From NCBI GenBank assembly GCA_002500745.1, contig DLST01000012.1, positions 186,001 to 250,000 of the forward strand: 64,000 bases of DNA, read 5' to 3'. Both the position numbers and the translations under genes were made by a program. Positions 54,709 to 63,960 of the stretch are shown one piece after another. The notes beneath the pieces are model-generated. The model saw nothing but the letters and a program-made list of their open reading frames with translations, was not told the DNA's origin and did not search any database. The DNA is from Sphingobacterium sp. UBA7855. GTDB taxonomy: Bacteria > Bacteroidota > Bacteroidia > Sphingobacteriales > Sphingobacteriaceae. The first letter of the stretch is position 1; every line of letters begins with the position of its first letter.

Positions 54709-54744
54709 ATTTTAACAATCTTTATGTATTAAAAAGTATTTGAC

Positions 54745-55503
54745 ATGAACATGGAACAATTTGCACAGGATGGGCAGGACATAAAAATCATTGAAAAATT
54801 GGTTTCTAAAGTCCAGGATATGCTTACTCCAGGAGAAAAAATAGATTATATTGCCGTTCAAAAGAAGCCTGCAGTGACTATTTTACCGGATAGTATTACC
54901 ATCAGTAATAAGCGCATATTTATGTGCGAGTTTACTAAATTGGGCTTAGCTACGGATTTCGAAATTTTCGGCTGGCAAGATATCAAAGATATTGCGTTTA
55001 AAGAGGAAATCTTCGGTTCGAAAGTGACTGTTATTCCTTTTACTGGGGAGAATTTGAGCATCGATTATATCCCTAAGGTTCAGGCCAGAAAATTGTATCA
55101 GTATATTAAAGCGGCGCTTGAAAATTATAAAAAAGCGGAATTGGCCGCCGAAAAAGAGAAAATAGTGATTGCTCCAACTGTGGCAAAAGAAGGGATTATC
55201 GAAAGACCGGAAAGTAATGCCGCAGGGCAGCCAGCAGCTGCAGCACCTGCTCAATCAGCACCGCAATATTATGGGGCTGGTCAGCCAACTCCGCAGGCGC
55301 AGGTTCAGGCACAGCAACCGATCGCATCCACTCCAACTATTCCATCAGTTTCGGCAGCTCCTATCTCACCTGCTGCGGCAAAGGAAGAGGAAGAGGATGA
55401 AATTACCTTAAAGCTCAAAAAATTAAAAACGCTCTTCGATAAACAATTGATTACCCAAGAAGAATACGAGAGTAAAAAGCGAGAAGTATTATCCAGTTTA
55501 TAA
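54745..55503 (+). CDS. PH domain protein with C-terminal SHOCT domain
   Basis: 252 residues. A bacterial PH-like domain occupies about 10-120 (DMLTPGEKIDYIAVQKKPAV, ITISNKRIFMCEFTKLGLAT, FEIFGWQDIKDIAFKEEIFG, KVTVIPFTGENLSIDYIP). A low-complexity Ala/Gln/Pro linker covers about 150-215, and a SHOCT motif ends the protein (LKKLKTLFDKQLITQEEYES, KKREVLSSL). No signal or membrane helix. Function unknown; SHOCT domains mediate oligomerisation. Located 23 bases before lnt. Confidence 0.88.
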   Translation: MNMEQFAQDGQDIKIIEKLVSKVQDMLTPGEKIDYIAVQKKPAVTILPDSITISNKRIFMCEFTKLGLATDFEIFGWQDIKDIAFKEEIFGSKVTVIPFTGENLSIDYIPKVQARKLYQYIKAALENYKKAELAAEKEKIVIAPTVAKEGIIERPESNAAGQPAAAAPAQSAPQYYGAGQPTPQAQVQAQQPIASTPTIPSVSAAPISPAAAKEEEEDEITLKLKKLKTLFDKQLITQEEYESKKREVLSSL

Positions 55504-55526
55504 TTATAAATGGGAGAAAATATATA

Positions 55527-57149
55527 GTGAAAAACAACTATTTACTGGCACTTTTAAGTGCCTTTTTATTGTGGCTGGGCTGGCCTCCAATCCCCTATTC
55601 CAGTCCATTGTTATTTATTGGATTTGTACCGCTGCTGATTGCTGTTGAAAACATTATCCGAAGTGAAACATGCAAAAGAAAAGGCCGTAAAGTATTTCTT
55701 ACTGCAGGACTCACCGCAGTTGTGTGGAACACCGCCTCGATTTATTGGGTATATAACTCCATTTCGGCAGTTATGCCGGCATTTGCAGCCGTTGTGATCA
55801 GCCTGATCCCTTTTTGCCTTGGAGCGGCTTTAATGGCGCTGGCGTTCAGACTGTATGCACAACTACGACGCAAAACGAACATCCTATTATCCCTTTTCGG
55901 ATTAATGGGATTCTGGATAAGCTACGAATTTTTACATGAATCCTGGGATTTAGCGTTCCCGTGGATGACATTAGGAAATGGTTTCGCCAGTTTCCACCAA
56001 TTGGTGCAATGGTATGAAATCACGGGAGTCTACGGTGGAACCATATGGATCTGGCTGGTCAACATCTTGGTGTTTACACTTTACCTGAATCGGAAGGAAC
56101 TTTATCCGATCAAACGTAAGATTGTCCCGATTGCTTCTTTAGCCGCAGTATTGTTACTTCCCACCGCTTACTCGCTGATACGGTACTTTAACTACGAAGA
56201 ACATCAGAATCCGGCACAAATAGTCGTTGTTCAGCCAAATATTGACCCTTATATTAAATTTAATATAAGTCCTGAGGAACAATTAAACACCTTATTCGCT
56301 TTATCAAATTCAGTCGGGAAACCCAATACGGAGTTTTTTATCTGGCCTGAAACGGCGCTTTCACAGAATGGCGATTTCGATGAGGAAAACTTTAGGGAAA
56401 CCTACTCTTACCAGCGCATCTTAAAATTTTTAGATCAATATAAAAATGGCAATGTACTTTCAGGTATTGAAAGCTATCAGCTGTACAACGATGCCAAAAC
56501 ACCAACTGCGCGCGAAATAGCTCCTCATGTTTATCAAGATAATTTCAATGCCGCGACATTGATCGATTATTCTTCCAAACTACAATTTTATCATAAGTCC
56601 AAGCTCGTTCCGGGCGTTGAACAAATGCCTTTTGGTGCAGCCATGAACTTCTTAAAACCTTTATTTAAAGCATTCGGCGGCACTACGGGAGGCTATGGAA
56701 AACAGGCCGAACCATCGGTATTTTATGCGCAAAGTGGCATTGGTGCAGCACCGGTCATCTGTTACGAATCCATTTGGGGCAATTATGTTGCTAAGTATGT
56801 CAAAAAAGGAGCACAGTTTATTGCGATCATCACCAACGATGGCTGGTGGGGAAATACATCGGGCAAAGACCAACATTTACAGTATGCTAAACTACGTGCG
56901 ATTGAGAACAGACGATGGGTGGCTCGCTCTGCCAACACAGGGATATCTGGCTTTATTAATCAACGGGGAGATATTGTGCAACAGACGAAATGGTGGCAGC
57001 CTGCGGCCCTCAATCAGGAAATTAATTTAAATGAAGAAATTACGTTCTATACGCAAGCAGGTGATATCGCCGCTTATTTGGGTTTGACGCTCGCATTAGG
57101 AGGATTTTTGATCCTGATTGTGATCAGACGAAAAAAGGAACTCATATAA
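55527..57149 (+). CDS. lnt: Apolipoprotein N-acyltransferase
   Basis: 540 residues from a GTG at 55527, preceded by GGGAG at good spacing; the only nearby ATG in other frames stops at once, so the GTG is accepted. N-terminal half has about six to seven membrane helices (LLALLSAFLLWLGWPPIPYS, WDLAFPWMTLGNGFASFHQL). The periplasmic nitrilase-like half has the catalytic triad Glu (FIWPETALS), Lys (YHKSKLVPGVEQMPFG) and Cys (APVICYESIWGN), with ITNDGWWGNTSGKDQHLQYA. It adds the third acyl chain to lipoproteins, in keeping with the many lipoproteins in this window. Ends at terminator 57154-57195. Confidence 0.96.
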   Translation: MKNNYLLALLSAFLLWLGWPPIPYSSPLLFIGFVPLLIAVENIIRSETCKRKGRKVFLTAGLTAVVWNTASIYWVYNSISAVMPAFAAVVISLIPFCLGAALMALAFRLYAQLRRKTNILLSLFGLMGFWISYEFLHESWDLAFPWMTLGNGFASFHQLVQWYEITGVYGGTIWIWLVNILVFTLYLNRKELYPIKRKIVPIASLAAVLLLPTAYSLIRYFNYEEHQNPAQIVVVQPNIDPYIKFNISPEEQLNTLFALSNSVGKPNTEFFIWPETALSQNGDFDEENFRETYSYQRILKFLDQYKNGNVLSGIESYQLYNDAKTPTAREIAPHVYQDNFNAATLIDYSSKLQFYHKSKLVPGVEQMPFGAAMNFLKPLFKAFGGTTGGYGKQAEPSVFYAQSGIGAAPVICYESIWGNYVAKYVKKGAQFIAIITNDGWWGNTSGKDQHLQYAKLRAIENRRWVARSANTGISGFINQRGDIVQQTKWWQPAALNQEINLNEEITFYTQAGDIAAYLGLTLALGGFLILIVIRRKKELI

Positions 57150-57153
57150 ATTG

Positions 57154-57195
57154 AAAAATAGCGCCAATATGAACCAACATATTAGCGCTATTTTT
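57154..57195 (+). terminator. Terminator of lnt
   Basis: AAAAATAGCGC pairs perfectly with GCGCTATTTTT; after one mismatch AATATG/CATATT extend the stem. T5 then CTTT follow. Confidence 0.88.
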
Positions 57196-57352
57196 CTTTA
57201 TCAGAACAGAAAAACTTCCATCCCATACTATCCAGGGCAAAAAGGACCTCATTCTTAGAAACCGCAGTACTCAGACATCGACCTGCCATAATTAGGAAAT
57301 TAAAATGATAAAAATTAGTGATTTGATAGCGTTAATTTACTTGAGAGATTTG

Positions 57353-57360
57353 TAATTTTG
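57353..57360 (+). promoter_or_regulatory. -7 box directly before the cysteine desulfurase, leaderless start likely
   Basis: TAATTTTG ends 4 bases before the ATG at 57365. A TTTG at 57322-57325 is too far away to be a standard -33 element. Confidence 0.5.
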
Positions 57361-57364
57361 CGGC

Positions 57365-58501
57365 ATGCAAGTATATTTTGATAATGCAGCGACTACAGCC
57401 TTAGATCCTGAAGTAATAAAAGTAATGATCGATGTGATGGACAATAACTTTGGTAATCCATCTTCAATCCATAGTCACGGACGACAAGTAAAGACAATTG
57501 TAGAAAAAGCACGAAAAACGATTGCCAATTTGCTTCATGTGTCTCCTGCAGAGATATTTTTTACATCAGGTGGAACGGAAGCAGACAATATGGCTATCGT
57601 GAGGTCAATAACCGACTTTGGGATAACCCATGCCATTACCTCCCCCATTGAACATCATGCCGTATTACACACCTTAGAGGAACTGCAAAAAGCAGGTAAA
57701 GTGCACCTTGACCTGTTGGAGGTTGATGAAAAAGGCAATTTAAATATCAACCAGCTGGAAGAGCTTTTAATGCGTAACCCCCGCACTTTTGTCTCTATTA
57801 TGCATGCCAATAATGAAATTGGGAATCTCAACGATATTCACCATATCGCCGAGTTATGCCAAAAGCACAATGCTGTATTTCATTCCGATACTGTGCAGAC
57901 GATGGGGCATTACCCACATGATCTTACTCAACTTAAAATAGACTTCGTCACAGGAGCTGCTCATAAATTCCATGGCCCGAAAGGGGTCGGCTTTCTTTAT
58001 ATCAACGCCAATAACAAGATCAAACCTTTAATCTATGGCGGAGCACAAGAACGCAATATGCGTGGCGGGACAGAAAATGTATATGGCATAGCAGGACTTG
58101 CCAAAGCGCTGGAACTTGCCTATGAAAACATGGAAGAACATCATACTTATATACAGGGGCTCAAATCTTATATGATTGATGAGTTATTGAAAGCAATACC
58201 CGACATTGGCTTTAATGGCGTCATCGAACCAGACAAATCATTGTACACCGTATTGAATGTTTCTTTCCCTTGCAGTAACCTCGCTGACATGCTCCTATTC
58301 AATTTGGATATTGCAGGCATATCATGCTCTGGCGGAAGCGCCTGCAGCTCAGGGACCGACATAGGCTCTCATGTATTGAATGCGATCAAATCGAGCGCTG
58401 AACGCCCCTCGGTGCGTTTTTCTTTTTGTAAAAACAATACCAGGGAGGAAATCGACTTTGTTGTAAATACGTTAAAAGAACTTTGTACAAAAAACCAATA
58501 G
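57365..58501 (+). CDS. Cysteine desulfurase (NifS/IscS-like)
   Basis: 378 residues. MQVYFDNAATTALDPEVIKV start, FTSGGTEADNMAIV and SPIEHHAVLHTLEEL near the PLP pocket, PLP-binding Lys in GAAHKFHGPKGVGFLYI (about residue 203), and active-site Cys in SGGSACSSGTDIGSHVL. It takes sulfur from cysteine for iron-sulfur clusters or thiolated tRNA. No isc/suf neighbours are present, so the pathway is not clear. Terminator at 58593-58631 follows. Confidence 0.95.
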   Translation: MQVYFDNAATTALDPEVIKVMIDVMDNNFGNPSSIHSHGRQVKTIVEKARKTIANLLHVSPAEIFFTSGGTEADNMAIVRSITDFGITHAITSPIEHHAVLHTLEELQKAGKVHLDLLEVDEKGNLNINQLEELLMRNPRTFVSIMHANNEIGNLNDIHHIAELCQKHNAVFHSDTVQTMGHYPHDLTQLKIDFVTGAAHKFHGPKGVGFLYINANNKIKPLIYGGAQERNMRGGTENVYGIAGLAKALELAYENMEEHHTYIQGLKSYMIDELLKAIPDIGFNGVIEPDKSLYTVLNVSFPCSNLADMLLFNLDIAGISCSGGSACSSGTDIGSHVLNAIKSSAERPSVRFSFCKNNTREEIDFVVNTLKELCTKNQ

Positions 58502-58592
58502 CATTTTCAGATAAATGTTGAAAAGTTTATCCCAAATGAAATTAAAGCATCAATCATATGTGCGAATGTTTTAAAGATAAAATAAGCTCAAA

Positions 58593-58631
58593 AACAAGAA
58601 AGCCGGAAGTTGTACCTCCGGCTTTCTTGTT
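58593..58631. terminator. Bidirectional terminator
   Basis: AACAAGAAAGCCGGA pairs perfectly with TCCGGCTTTCTTGTT (15 bp) between convergent genes. Confidence 0.9.
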
Positions 58632-58656
58632 ATTAAATCATTTATAAAAAGTTAAC

Positions 58657-59079
58657 TCAATTTTTCGTCAACACATAGTATTTGGATATATCTCCGGTAA
58701 TGTCATTTCCTGAGAGATCCAGCTGACTGAGCATTCCATTTCCAAGTTTGAATTTATAATCTACACCATCTAAGGTAATGATATTACCATCCAACTTCCA
58801 TTTTCCTTCCCGAACAAACACATCTTCACTTTTATTTAGATATTTAGATGAATATTGATACGTATTGTCAGCATGTAATGAAATTAGTGTTTCAATTCCG
58901 TCGCAATCCGCACAAGGCAGCACGCCCTTATATTCACCAATCACTACTTCCGCCTTATCTCTTCCTTTAAGATCCTGTAAATTATCTTTATAGACGGCTA
59001 CACTTTGCTTGGGATTATCACACCCCACCATTCCAATGATCACCCACAAACCCACAATCCAAATATACCTTTTCATCAC
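58657..59079 (-). CDS. NlpE-like lipoprotein (copper resistance/envelope stress domain)
   Basis: 140 residues with lipobox GMVGC (C20). The NlpE N-terminal domain is visible as IGEYKGVLPCADCDGIETLI with the CxxC pair C56/C59, then LHADNTYQYSSKYLNKSED and REGKWKLDGNIITLDGVDY. E. coli NlpE senses lipoprotein-sorting and copper/redox problems through this domain and signals to Cpx; Bacteroidota proteins contain only this domain and no Cpx system is seen here. Monocistronic. Confidence 0.9.
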   Translation of the reverse strand: MMKRYIWIVGLWVIIGMVGCDNPKQSVAVYKDNLQDLKGRDKAEVVIGEYKGVLPCADCDGIETLISLHADNTYQYSSKYLNKSEDVFVREGKWKLDGNIITLDGVDYKFKLGNGMLSQLDLSGNDITGDISKYYVLTKN

Positions 59080-59160
59080 ATTCTAAATTCAAAAAAATCA
59101 GCATCTAACAGTTACACCAATAAATTCATAACAAATTAAATACCAAAAATTTAGAAAAGA

Positions 59161-59493
59161 TTAAAAATCATCATCGTCATCGTCTGCCAAAACTGCCAAT
59201 GCGCCCTGCAACTCGCCCAGAGCATGGAAATTACGACTTTTGCGGGCGATCTCGATTCCAGATCGGTATGTAGCAATCGCCGACTCTTCTCGACTTAATT
59301 TTTCGTACAATTTACCCAGATGATAGTAGGTTCCTACATATTCTGGATTAGACTGTACTAAATCCTCGAATCTCGACATAGCCTCCTGCTCATTCCCCTG
59401 CTTGAGATATTCAGCTGCAATCGCATATTTCAGAAAAGGATCCTCCGGGCTCTCTTTCAGAAATTCATTCAGTTGGTCCAATCGTGTTGACAT
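59161..59493 (-). CDS. Tetratricopeptide repeat protein
   Basis: 110 residues with about two to three TPR units (DPFLKYAIAAEYLKQGNEQE, YVGTYYHLGKLYEKLSREES, FHALGELQGALAVL) and an acidic tail of five Asp before the final Phe. No signal or membrane helix, so cytoplasmic; probably a small protein-interaction scaffold. It has a perfect consensus promoter 13 bases upstream of the ATG. Confidence 0.9.
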   Translation of the reverse strand: MSTRLDQLNEFLKESPEDPFLKYAIAAEYLKQGNEQEAMSRFEDLVQSNPEYVGTYYHLGKLYEKLSREESAIATYRSGIEIARKSRNFHALGELQGALAVLADDDDDDF

Positions 59494-59505
59494 ATTTTTT
59501 TATTT

Positions 59506-59536
59506 CAAACTTAGACAAATTGAACTTTATATCCAA
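59506..59536 (-). promoter_or_regulatory. Promoter of the TPR gene
   Basis: TTG (59536-59534), 20 bases, TAAGTTTG (59513-59506): exact consensus; leader of only about 8 nt. Confidence 0.75.
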
Positions 59537-59893
59537 TATAATACGTATACCTAGTGATAACAATCCACATCCCTGTATGATAGAAAAAAAACATTACTCT
59601 TCTAAACCCTTGAGAAATCTATACTTATCCAAAAATTACTATGCTAGCATACAAAATGACAATTTGCTGACGAAACAAATCTGTTGTCAGAAATCACTTG
59701 TTCAAAAAGAAAAATTACAAAAACAGCAACAAAAGCATTAAATATCTTGTTACATCAAAAAAAATAATCGAAAAATGCTTGAAAATTTTAAAAATATTCA
59801 ATATCTATCAATTGCCATCTCAAGGGATTTTGGTTGATCTGAAACTTTTTAATTAAATGAAAATATGGTAAGTTTGGGTAAAACCAATCGTAT
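59537..59893. other. Intergenic region before etfB
   Basis: Strongly A/T-rich. A frame at 59484-59741 has no coding signature and overlaps the TPR promoter. Contains the etfB promoter at 59846-59876. Confidence 0.5.
59846..59876 (+). promoter_or_regulatory. etfBA promoter
   Basis: TTT(T) at 59846, 20 bases, TAAGTTTG (59869-59876). The -33 element has T instead of G in the last place. Leader about 12 nt. Confidence 0.6.
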
Positions 59894-60631
59894 ATGAAAA
59901 TATTAGTTTGTATAAGTAATGTCCCTGACACTACATCCAAAATCACTTTTACAAATGACAACACTGCATTTAATACAGCTGGTGTACAATTCATTATAAA
60001 CCCTTATGATGAAATTGCTTTATCTAAAGCAGTGGAATTGGCCGAAGGTGGAAAAGGAACCGTAACTGTCATCAATGTGGGGGATGCATCGACAGATGCA
60101 ACCATTCGAAAAGCATTGGCAATTGGCGCAGATAACGCTGTACGGATAGATGCCGCTCCCCGCGATGCTTGGTTTGTTGCGAATCAAATAGCAGCGTATG
60201 CCAAAGACAATGCATTTGACTTAATTTTAACTGGTCGTGAATCTATCGATTATAATGGTGCTCAGGTGGCGGCAATTATAGGAGAATTGCTACAGATCCC
60301 ATCTGTTTCCATAGCCAAAAAAGTCGAGGTTGCAAGTGATATGGTGACCGTGGAACGTGAAATTGAGGGTGGTAAAGAAGTGTTAACGGCCAAGTTACCA
60401 CTCGTCATCGGTACAGCCGAAGGTGTTGCTGAGCCTAAAATACCCAATATGCGTGGTATTATGAGTGCACGAAGCAAACCGCTGGACGTGGTGGAACCGT
60501 TCTCCGTAGAACTTCTTGCTCACATTGTCAACTATGAGACACCAGCTCCACGAGGTACGGTCAAACTTGTTGACGCTACTGAGGTAGAAAAATTAGTTTC
60601 TCTTCTTCATGATGAAGCTAAAGTTATTTAA
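59894..60631 (+). CDS. etfB: Electron transfer flavoprotein beta subunit
   Basis: 245 residues. KILVCISNVPDTTSKITF start, FIINPYDEIALSKAVELAEG, ALAIGADNAVRIDA, LILTGRESIDYNGAQVAAII and the ADP-binding MRGIMSARSKPLDV region are standard for EtfB. It binds AMP and pairs with EtfA to pass electrons from acyl-CoA and other dehydrogenases to the quinone pool. 20 bases before etfA. Confidence 0.97.
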   Translation: MKILVCISNVPDTTSKITFTNDNTAFNTAGVQFIINPYDEIALSKAVELAEGGKGTVTVINVGDASTDATIRKALAIGADNAVRIDAAPRDAWFVANQIAAYAKDNAFDLILTGRESIDYNGAQVAAIIGELLQIPSVSIAKKVEVASDMVTVEREIEGGKEVLTAKLPLVIGTAEGVAEPKIPNMRGIMSARSKPLDVVEPFSVELLAHIVNYETPAPRGTVKLVDATEVEKLVSLLHDEAKVI

Positions 60632-60651
60632 TCTTTAAACGCTAAAACACT

Positions 60652-61626
60652 ATGTCGATACTTGTATATGTAGAAAATACCGATGGAAAATTCAAAAAAT
60701 CTGCTTTTGAAGTTGTTTCGTATGCCAAATCCATCGCTGATAACATACAGACTGATGTTGTTGCAATTTCAATCGGGAATGTTGCCGAAGACGAACTTGC
60801 TGCTTTGGGCAAATACGGTGCTTCGAAAGTATTAAATGTCAATCAGGAACAACTTGCTTCTTTTGTAAACCGAGCTTATGCTAGTATCATCGCAGAAGCT
60901 TTAAAAAGTACGGGTTCGAAATTGCTTGTCCTGTCCAATTCATTTTCCGGAAAAGGACTTGCTCCTCGCATTGCAGCCAAGTTGGAAGCTGGTCTGGCCG
61001 ATGGCGCGCTCGAATTACCGCACATTACGGATGACAAACTGACGGTCAAAAAAACGGCGTTCTCCAATAAAGCGTTCGCTACGCTCGAACTAACCTCGGA
61101 TATAAAGGTCATCGCACTAAGTCCAAATGCATATGAAATAAAAGAGACTGGTGGTAATGCCACTGTCGAAACCTTTACGCCCAATATTGACCAACTTGAT
61201 TTTTCAACCGTGGTTAAGGAGATTGTGCGCGCAACAGACAAAGTTTCTTTACCCGAAGCTGACATTGTGGTCTCTGCGGGCCGCGGTCTCAAAGGCCCCG
61301 AAAACTGGGGGATGATTGAAGAACTTGCGGATGTGCTAGGTGCAGCTACCGCATGTTCGAAACCTGTGTCCGACGCCGGCTGGCGCCCCCATTCGGAACA
61401 CGTAGGACAAACAGGTATTGTAGTGAGCCCTAATCTCTATATTGCAATTGGTATCTCTGGTGCAATTCAACATTTGGCGGGGGTGAGCTCCTCAAAAACC
61501 ATTGTTGTCATCAATAAAGATCCCGAAGCTCCATTTTTCAAAGTTGCCGATTATGGAATTGTAGGGGATGTATTTGACATCGTTCCAAAATTGACGCAAG
61601 CACTGAAGGCTTATAGAGGTATATAA
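60652..61626 (+). CDS. etfA: Electron transfer flavoprotein alpha subunit
   Basis: 324 residues. The C-terminal FAD-binding domain is conspicuous: ADIVVSAGRGLKGPENWGMI, ACSKPVSDAGWRPHSEHVGQ, TGIVVSPNLYIAIGISGAIQ and INKDPEAPFFKVADYGIVGD. Forms the heterodimer with EtfB. Followed by terminator 61645-61680. Confidence 0.97.
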   Translation: MSILVYVENTDGKFKKSAFEVVSYAKSIADNIQTDVVAISIGNVAEDELAALGKYGASKVLNVNQEQLASFVNRAYASIIAEALKSTGSKLLVLSNSFSGKGLAPRIAAKLEAGLADGALELPHITDDKLTVKKTAFSNKAFATLELTSDIKVIALSPNAYEIKETGGNATVETFTPNIDQLDFSTVVKEIVRATDKVSLPEADIVVSAGRGLKGPENWGMIEELADVLGAATACSKPVSDAGWRPHSEHVGQTGIVVSPNLYIAIGISGAIQHLAGVSSSKTIVVINKDPEAPFFKVADYGIVGDVFDIVPKLTQALKAYRGI

Positions 61627-61644
61627 ACATTTAATCCATATATT

Positions 61645-61680
61645 CTCCCCATTTATTGAAACTGAATGGGGAGTTTTTTA
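61645..61680 (+). terminator. Terminator of etfBA
   Basis: CTCCCCATT pairs with AATGGGGAG (9 bp) and is followed by T6. Confidence 0.9.
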
Positions 61681-61690
61681 TTGGTTATAA

Positions 61691-61721
61691 TTGCATATAA
61701 AAGCAAATTTATCTAAGTTTG
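61691..61721 (+). promoter_or_regulatory. Promoter of the bifunctional nuclease gene
   Basis: TTG (61691-61693), 20 bases, TAAGTTTG (61714-61721): exact consensus. It excludes the upstream in-frame start at 61691. Confidence 0.75.
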
Positions 61722-61741
61722 TAAACCGGTTTGAAATTAAA

Positions 61742-62368
61742 ATGAAGAAAATCAGATTAGATATCGTTGGTTTATCCTATAGTCAAACCCAATCAGGGGC
61801 TTATGCCCTGGTATTAGGTGAAGTGGAAGGCAACAGAAGATTACCCATCATCATCGGCAGTCACGAGGCTCAAGCTATTGCTATTCGGATAGAAAAAATG
61901 ATTCCTAGTCGCCCGCTGACACACGACCTATTTCAATCCTTTGGAGAATCATTTGGAATTCGGCTTATTGAAGTTATTATCTACAATCTAATTGAAGGGA
62001 TATTTTATGCTAAAATGATCTGTTCCGACGGCAACAAGATTGTAGAGATTGACGCACGCACTTCTGATGCTGTTGCCCTTGCAATACGCTTTGAAGCGCC
62101 CTTGTATGCCTACGAATTTATTATGTCCTCTGCAGGAATTATTATTGAAGGACATGATTTCGCATTTTTGGAAAATATGGACAAATCCAACAAAGTCCAG
62201 GATCCAAGTGTTGTTGAGGTCGAAGAAAAAACACCTTCAAAATCCCCACACAATCCTTTCTCCTCATTGACAAATGAGCAATTGGAACAAGCACTTAATC
62301 AGGCATTGACCGAAGAAAACTACGAACGGGCGGCGTTGATTAGGGATGAGATTTCCAAAAGGAAATAG
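61742..62368 (+). CDS. Bifunctional nuclease domain (DUF151) protein with UVR motif
   Basis: 208 residues from the ATG at 61742, 20 bases after the promoter. DUF151/bifunctional nuclease domain about 1-135 (LDIVGLSYSQTQSGAYALVL, RRLPIIIGSHEAQAIAIRIE, RPLTHDLFQSF, EIDARTSDAVALAIRFEAPL). A C-terminal UVR (UvrB/UvrC) motif is at about 170-208 (LTNEQLEQALNQALTEENYE, RAALIRDEISKRK). The combination is common in Bacteroidota; DUF151 proteins of plants show DNase/RNase activity. The UVR motif suggests protein contact in DNA repair, unproven here. Confidence 0.93.
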   Translation: MKKIRLDIVGLSYSQTQSGAYALVLGEVEGNRRLPIIIGSHEAQAIAIRIEKMIPSRPLTHDLFQSFGESFGIRLIEVIIYNLIEGIFYAKMICSDGNKIVEIDARTSDAVALAIRFEAPLYAYEFIMSSAGIIIEGHDFAFLENMDKSNKVQDPSVVEVEEKTPSKSPHNPFSSLTNEQLEQALNQALTEENYERAALIRDEISKRK

Positions 62369-62411
62369 TGCCTTTCATTAGAGCAAAACAAAATTTTAAA
62401 TAACATCATTT

Positions 62412-63764
62412 ATGTCTATTAAATTAAGATTGACCATCATGAGCTTCTTTCAGTTCTTCGTCTGGGGAGCATGGTTGATTACAATAGCGAACTATTGGTT
62501 TGGCACAAAGCAATGGGATGGTACGCAATTTGGAGCCATTTTTGCAACAATGGGAATCGCATCTCTATTTATGCCTACACTAATGGGAATCATTGCCGAT
62601 CGGTGGATAAATGCAGAAAGATTATATTTTATTCTTCACTTATGTTATGCTGGTGTTTTATTCTATTTACCTCAGGTAAATGATCCAAACACCTTTTTTT
62701 ATGCGATGCTTGCGGCGATGTGTTTTTATATGCCGACTTTGGCGCTATCGAATTCCATCGCTTATACTGCACTAAATGAAAACAACTATGATCTGGTCAA
62801 AGCATTTCCCCCTATCCGGGTGTTTGGCACAATCGGTTTCATCGTCGCGATGTGGATCACCAATTTAACGGGTAGCAAAGCAACGGCCTTTCAATTTTAT
62901 ATCGCCGGAACTGCAGCCTTAGCTTTAAGTCTCTACGCGTTTACGTTACCAAAATGTCCTCCGAAAAAATTACAACAGGAAAATGCTTCTTGGACACAGC
63001 TATTGGGCTTAGAAGCGTTTAAACTTTTTGGAAATTATAAAATGGCTTTATTTTTTATTTTTTCCATGTTCTTAGGCGCAGCACTCCAGTTGACCAACGC
63101 CTACGGCGACGTATTTTTGGATGAATTTAAATTCTACCCCAAATTTGCAGAATCTTTCGTCGTGAAATATTCGACGATCATTATGTCAATTTCACAAATA
63201 TCCGAAACGCTCTTTATTCTTGCTATTCCATTCTTCCTGAAAAGATTTGGTATAAAAAAGGTGATGCTGATTTCGATGTTAGCTTGGGTTTTACGTTTTG
63301 GATTGTTCTCCTTTGGTGACCCTGCTGGCGGGCTTTGGATGATTGTATTATCCTGCATCGTATATGGCATGGCCTTTGATTTTTTTAATATTTCAGGCTC
63401 ACTGTTTGTCGAAACCTCCACAACCTCCAGTATACGCAGTTCTGCCCAAGGTTTGTTTATGATGATGACAAATGGCTTTGGCGCCGTGGTAGGCAGTTTT
63501 GCTTCTGGGTGGATCATTGATCAATACTTTACCAAAAGTTTTCAGCATAGCAAAGATTTAGCCCAATACCTGGACACAACAGTGGATAACACTCACTTTC
63601 TGCACTTCTTAAAGGAAAGAAACATTTCGATCTTACCTGACGGTGTTTTAAGCGGCAATCTTATGCTAAAAGACTGGCATGATATCTGGCTTGCATTTGC
63701 GCTCTACACGTTTGTTATCGCAATTCTTTTTGCTTTATTCTTTAGACATAAACACGAGCGTTAA
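62412..63764 (+). CDS. Nucleoside:H+ symporter (NupG/XapB-like MFS)
   Basis: 450 residues with twelve hydrophobic helices. RLTIMSFFQFFVWGAWLITI, GIASLFMPTLMGIIADRWIN, LALSNSIAYTALNENNYDLV and KAFPPIRVFGTIGFIVAMWI are the Nuc_H_symport (PF03825) signatures. It imports nucleosides with protons across the inner membrane. It starts 43 bases after the nuclease gene and could be co-transcribed; a terminator follows at 63787. Confidence 0.93.
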   Translation: MSIKLRLTIMSFFQFFVWGAWLITIANYWFGTKQWDGTQFGAIFATMGIASLFMPTLMGIIADRWINAERLYFILHLCYAGVLFYLPQVNDPNTFFYAMLAAMCFYMPTLALSNSIAYTALNENNYDLVKAFPPIRVFGTIGFIVAMWITNLTGSKATAFQFYIAGTAALALSLYAFTLPKCPPKKLQQENASWTQLLGLEAFKLFGNYKMALFFIFSMFLGAALQLTNAYGDVFLDEFKFYPKFAESFVVKYSTIIMSISQISETLFILAIPFFLKRFGIKKVMLISMLAWVLRFGLFSFGDPAGGLWMIVLSCIVYGMAFDFFNISGSLFVETSTTSSIRSSAQGLFMMMTNGFGAVVGSFASGWIIDQYFTKSFQHSKDLAQYLDTTVDNTHFLHFLKERNISILPDGVLSGNLMLKDWHDIWLAFALYTFVIAILFALFFRHKHER

Positions 63765-63786
63765 CCGCTAAGCTTAAAATAAAAAA

Positions 63787-63812
63787 AGCCGCAATTAGCG
63801 GCTATTTTTTTA
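63787..63812 (+). terminator. Terminator of the nucleoside symporter
   Basis: AGCCGC-AATTA-GCGGCT followed by a T-run on the + strand; A7 precedes it, so it could work in both directions. Confidence 0.88.
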
Positions 63813-63936
63813 TTTTAAAAAGACAAATCGTATGATTGGATCTTACTTTATTGCTATAGCTGTTTTTTAACAACATCAGCAGTCAGTTATAACACAATGT
63901 AAGCGAATGTTACGGTGAAGGGGTTAAAAATAGCGA

Positions 63937-63960
63937 AAGGTAATCTGGGGAGATTACCTT
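63937..63960 (-). terminator. Hairpin near the right edge, possible leftward terminator
   Basis: AAGGTAATCT-GGGG-AGATTACCTT, 10-bp perfect stem. On the minus strand it is followed by CGCTATTTTTAAC, as if ending a leftward gene outside the window. Confidence 0.5.

Noticed and set aside
59484..59741. 85-codon frame upstream of etfB
   Set aside because: It overlaps the consensus promoter and start of the leftward TPR gene and has a low-complexity A/T-driven composition.
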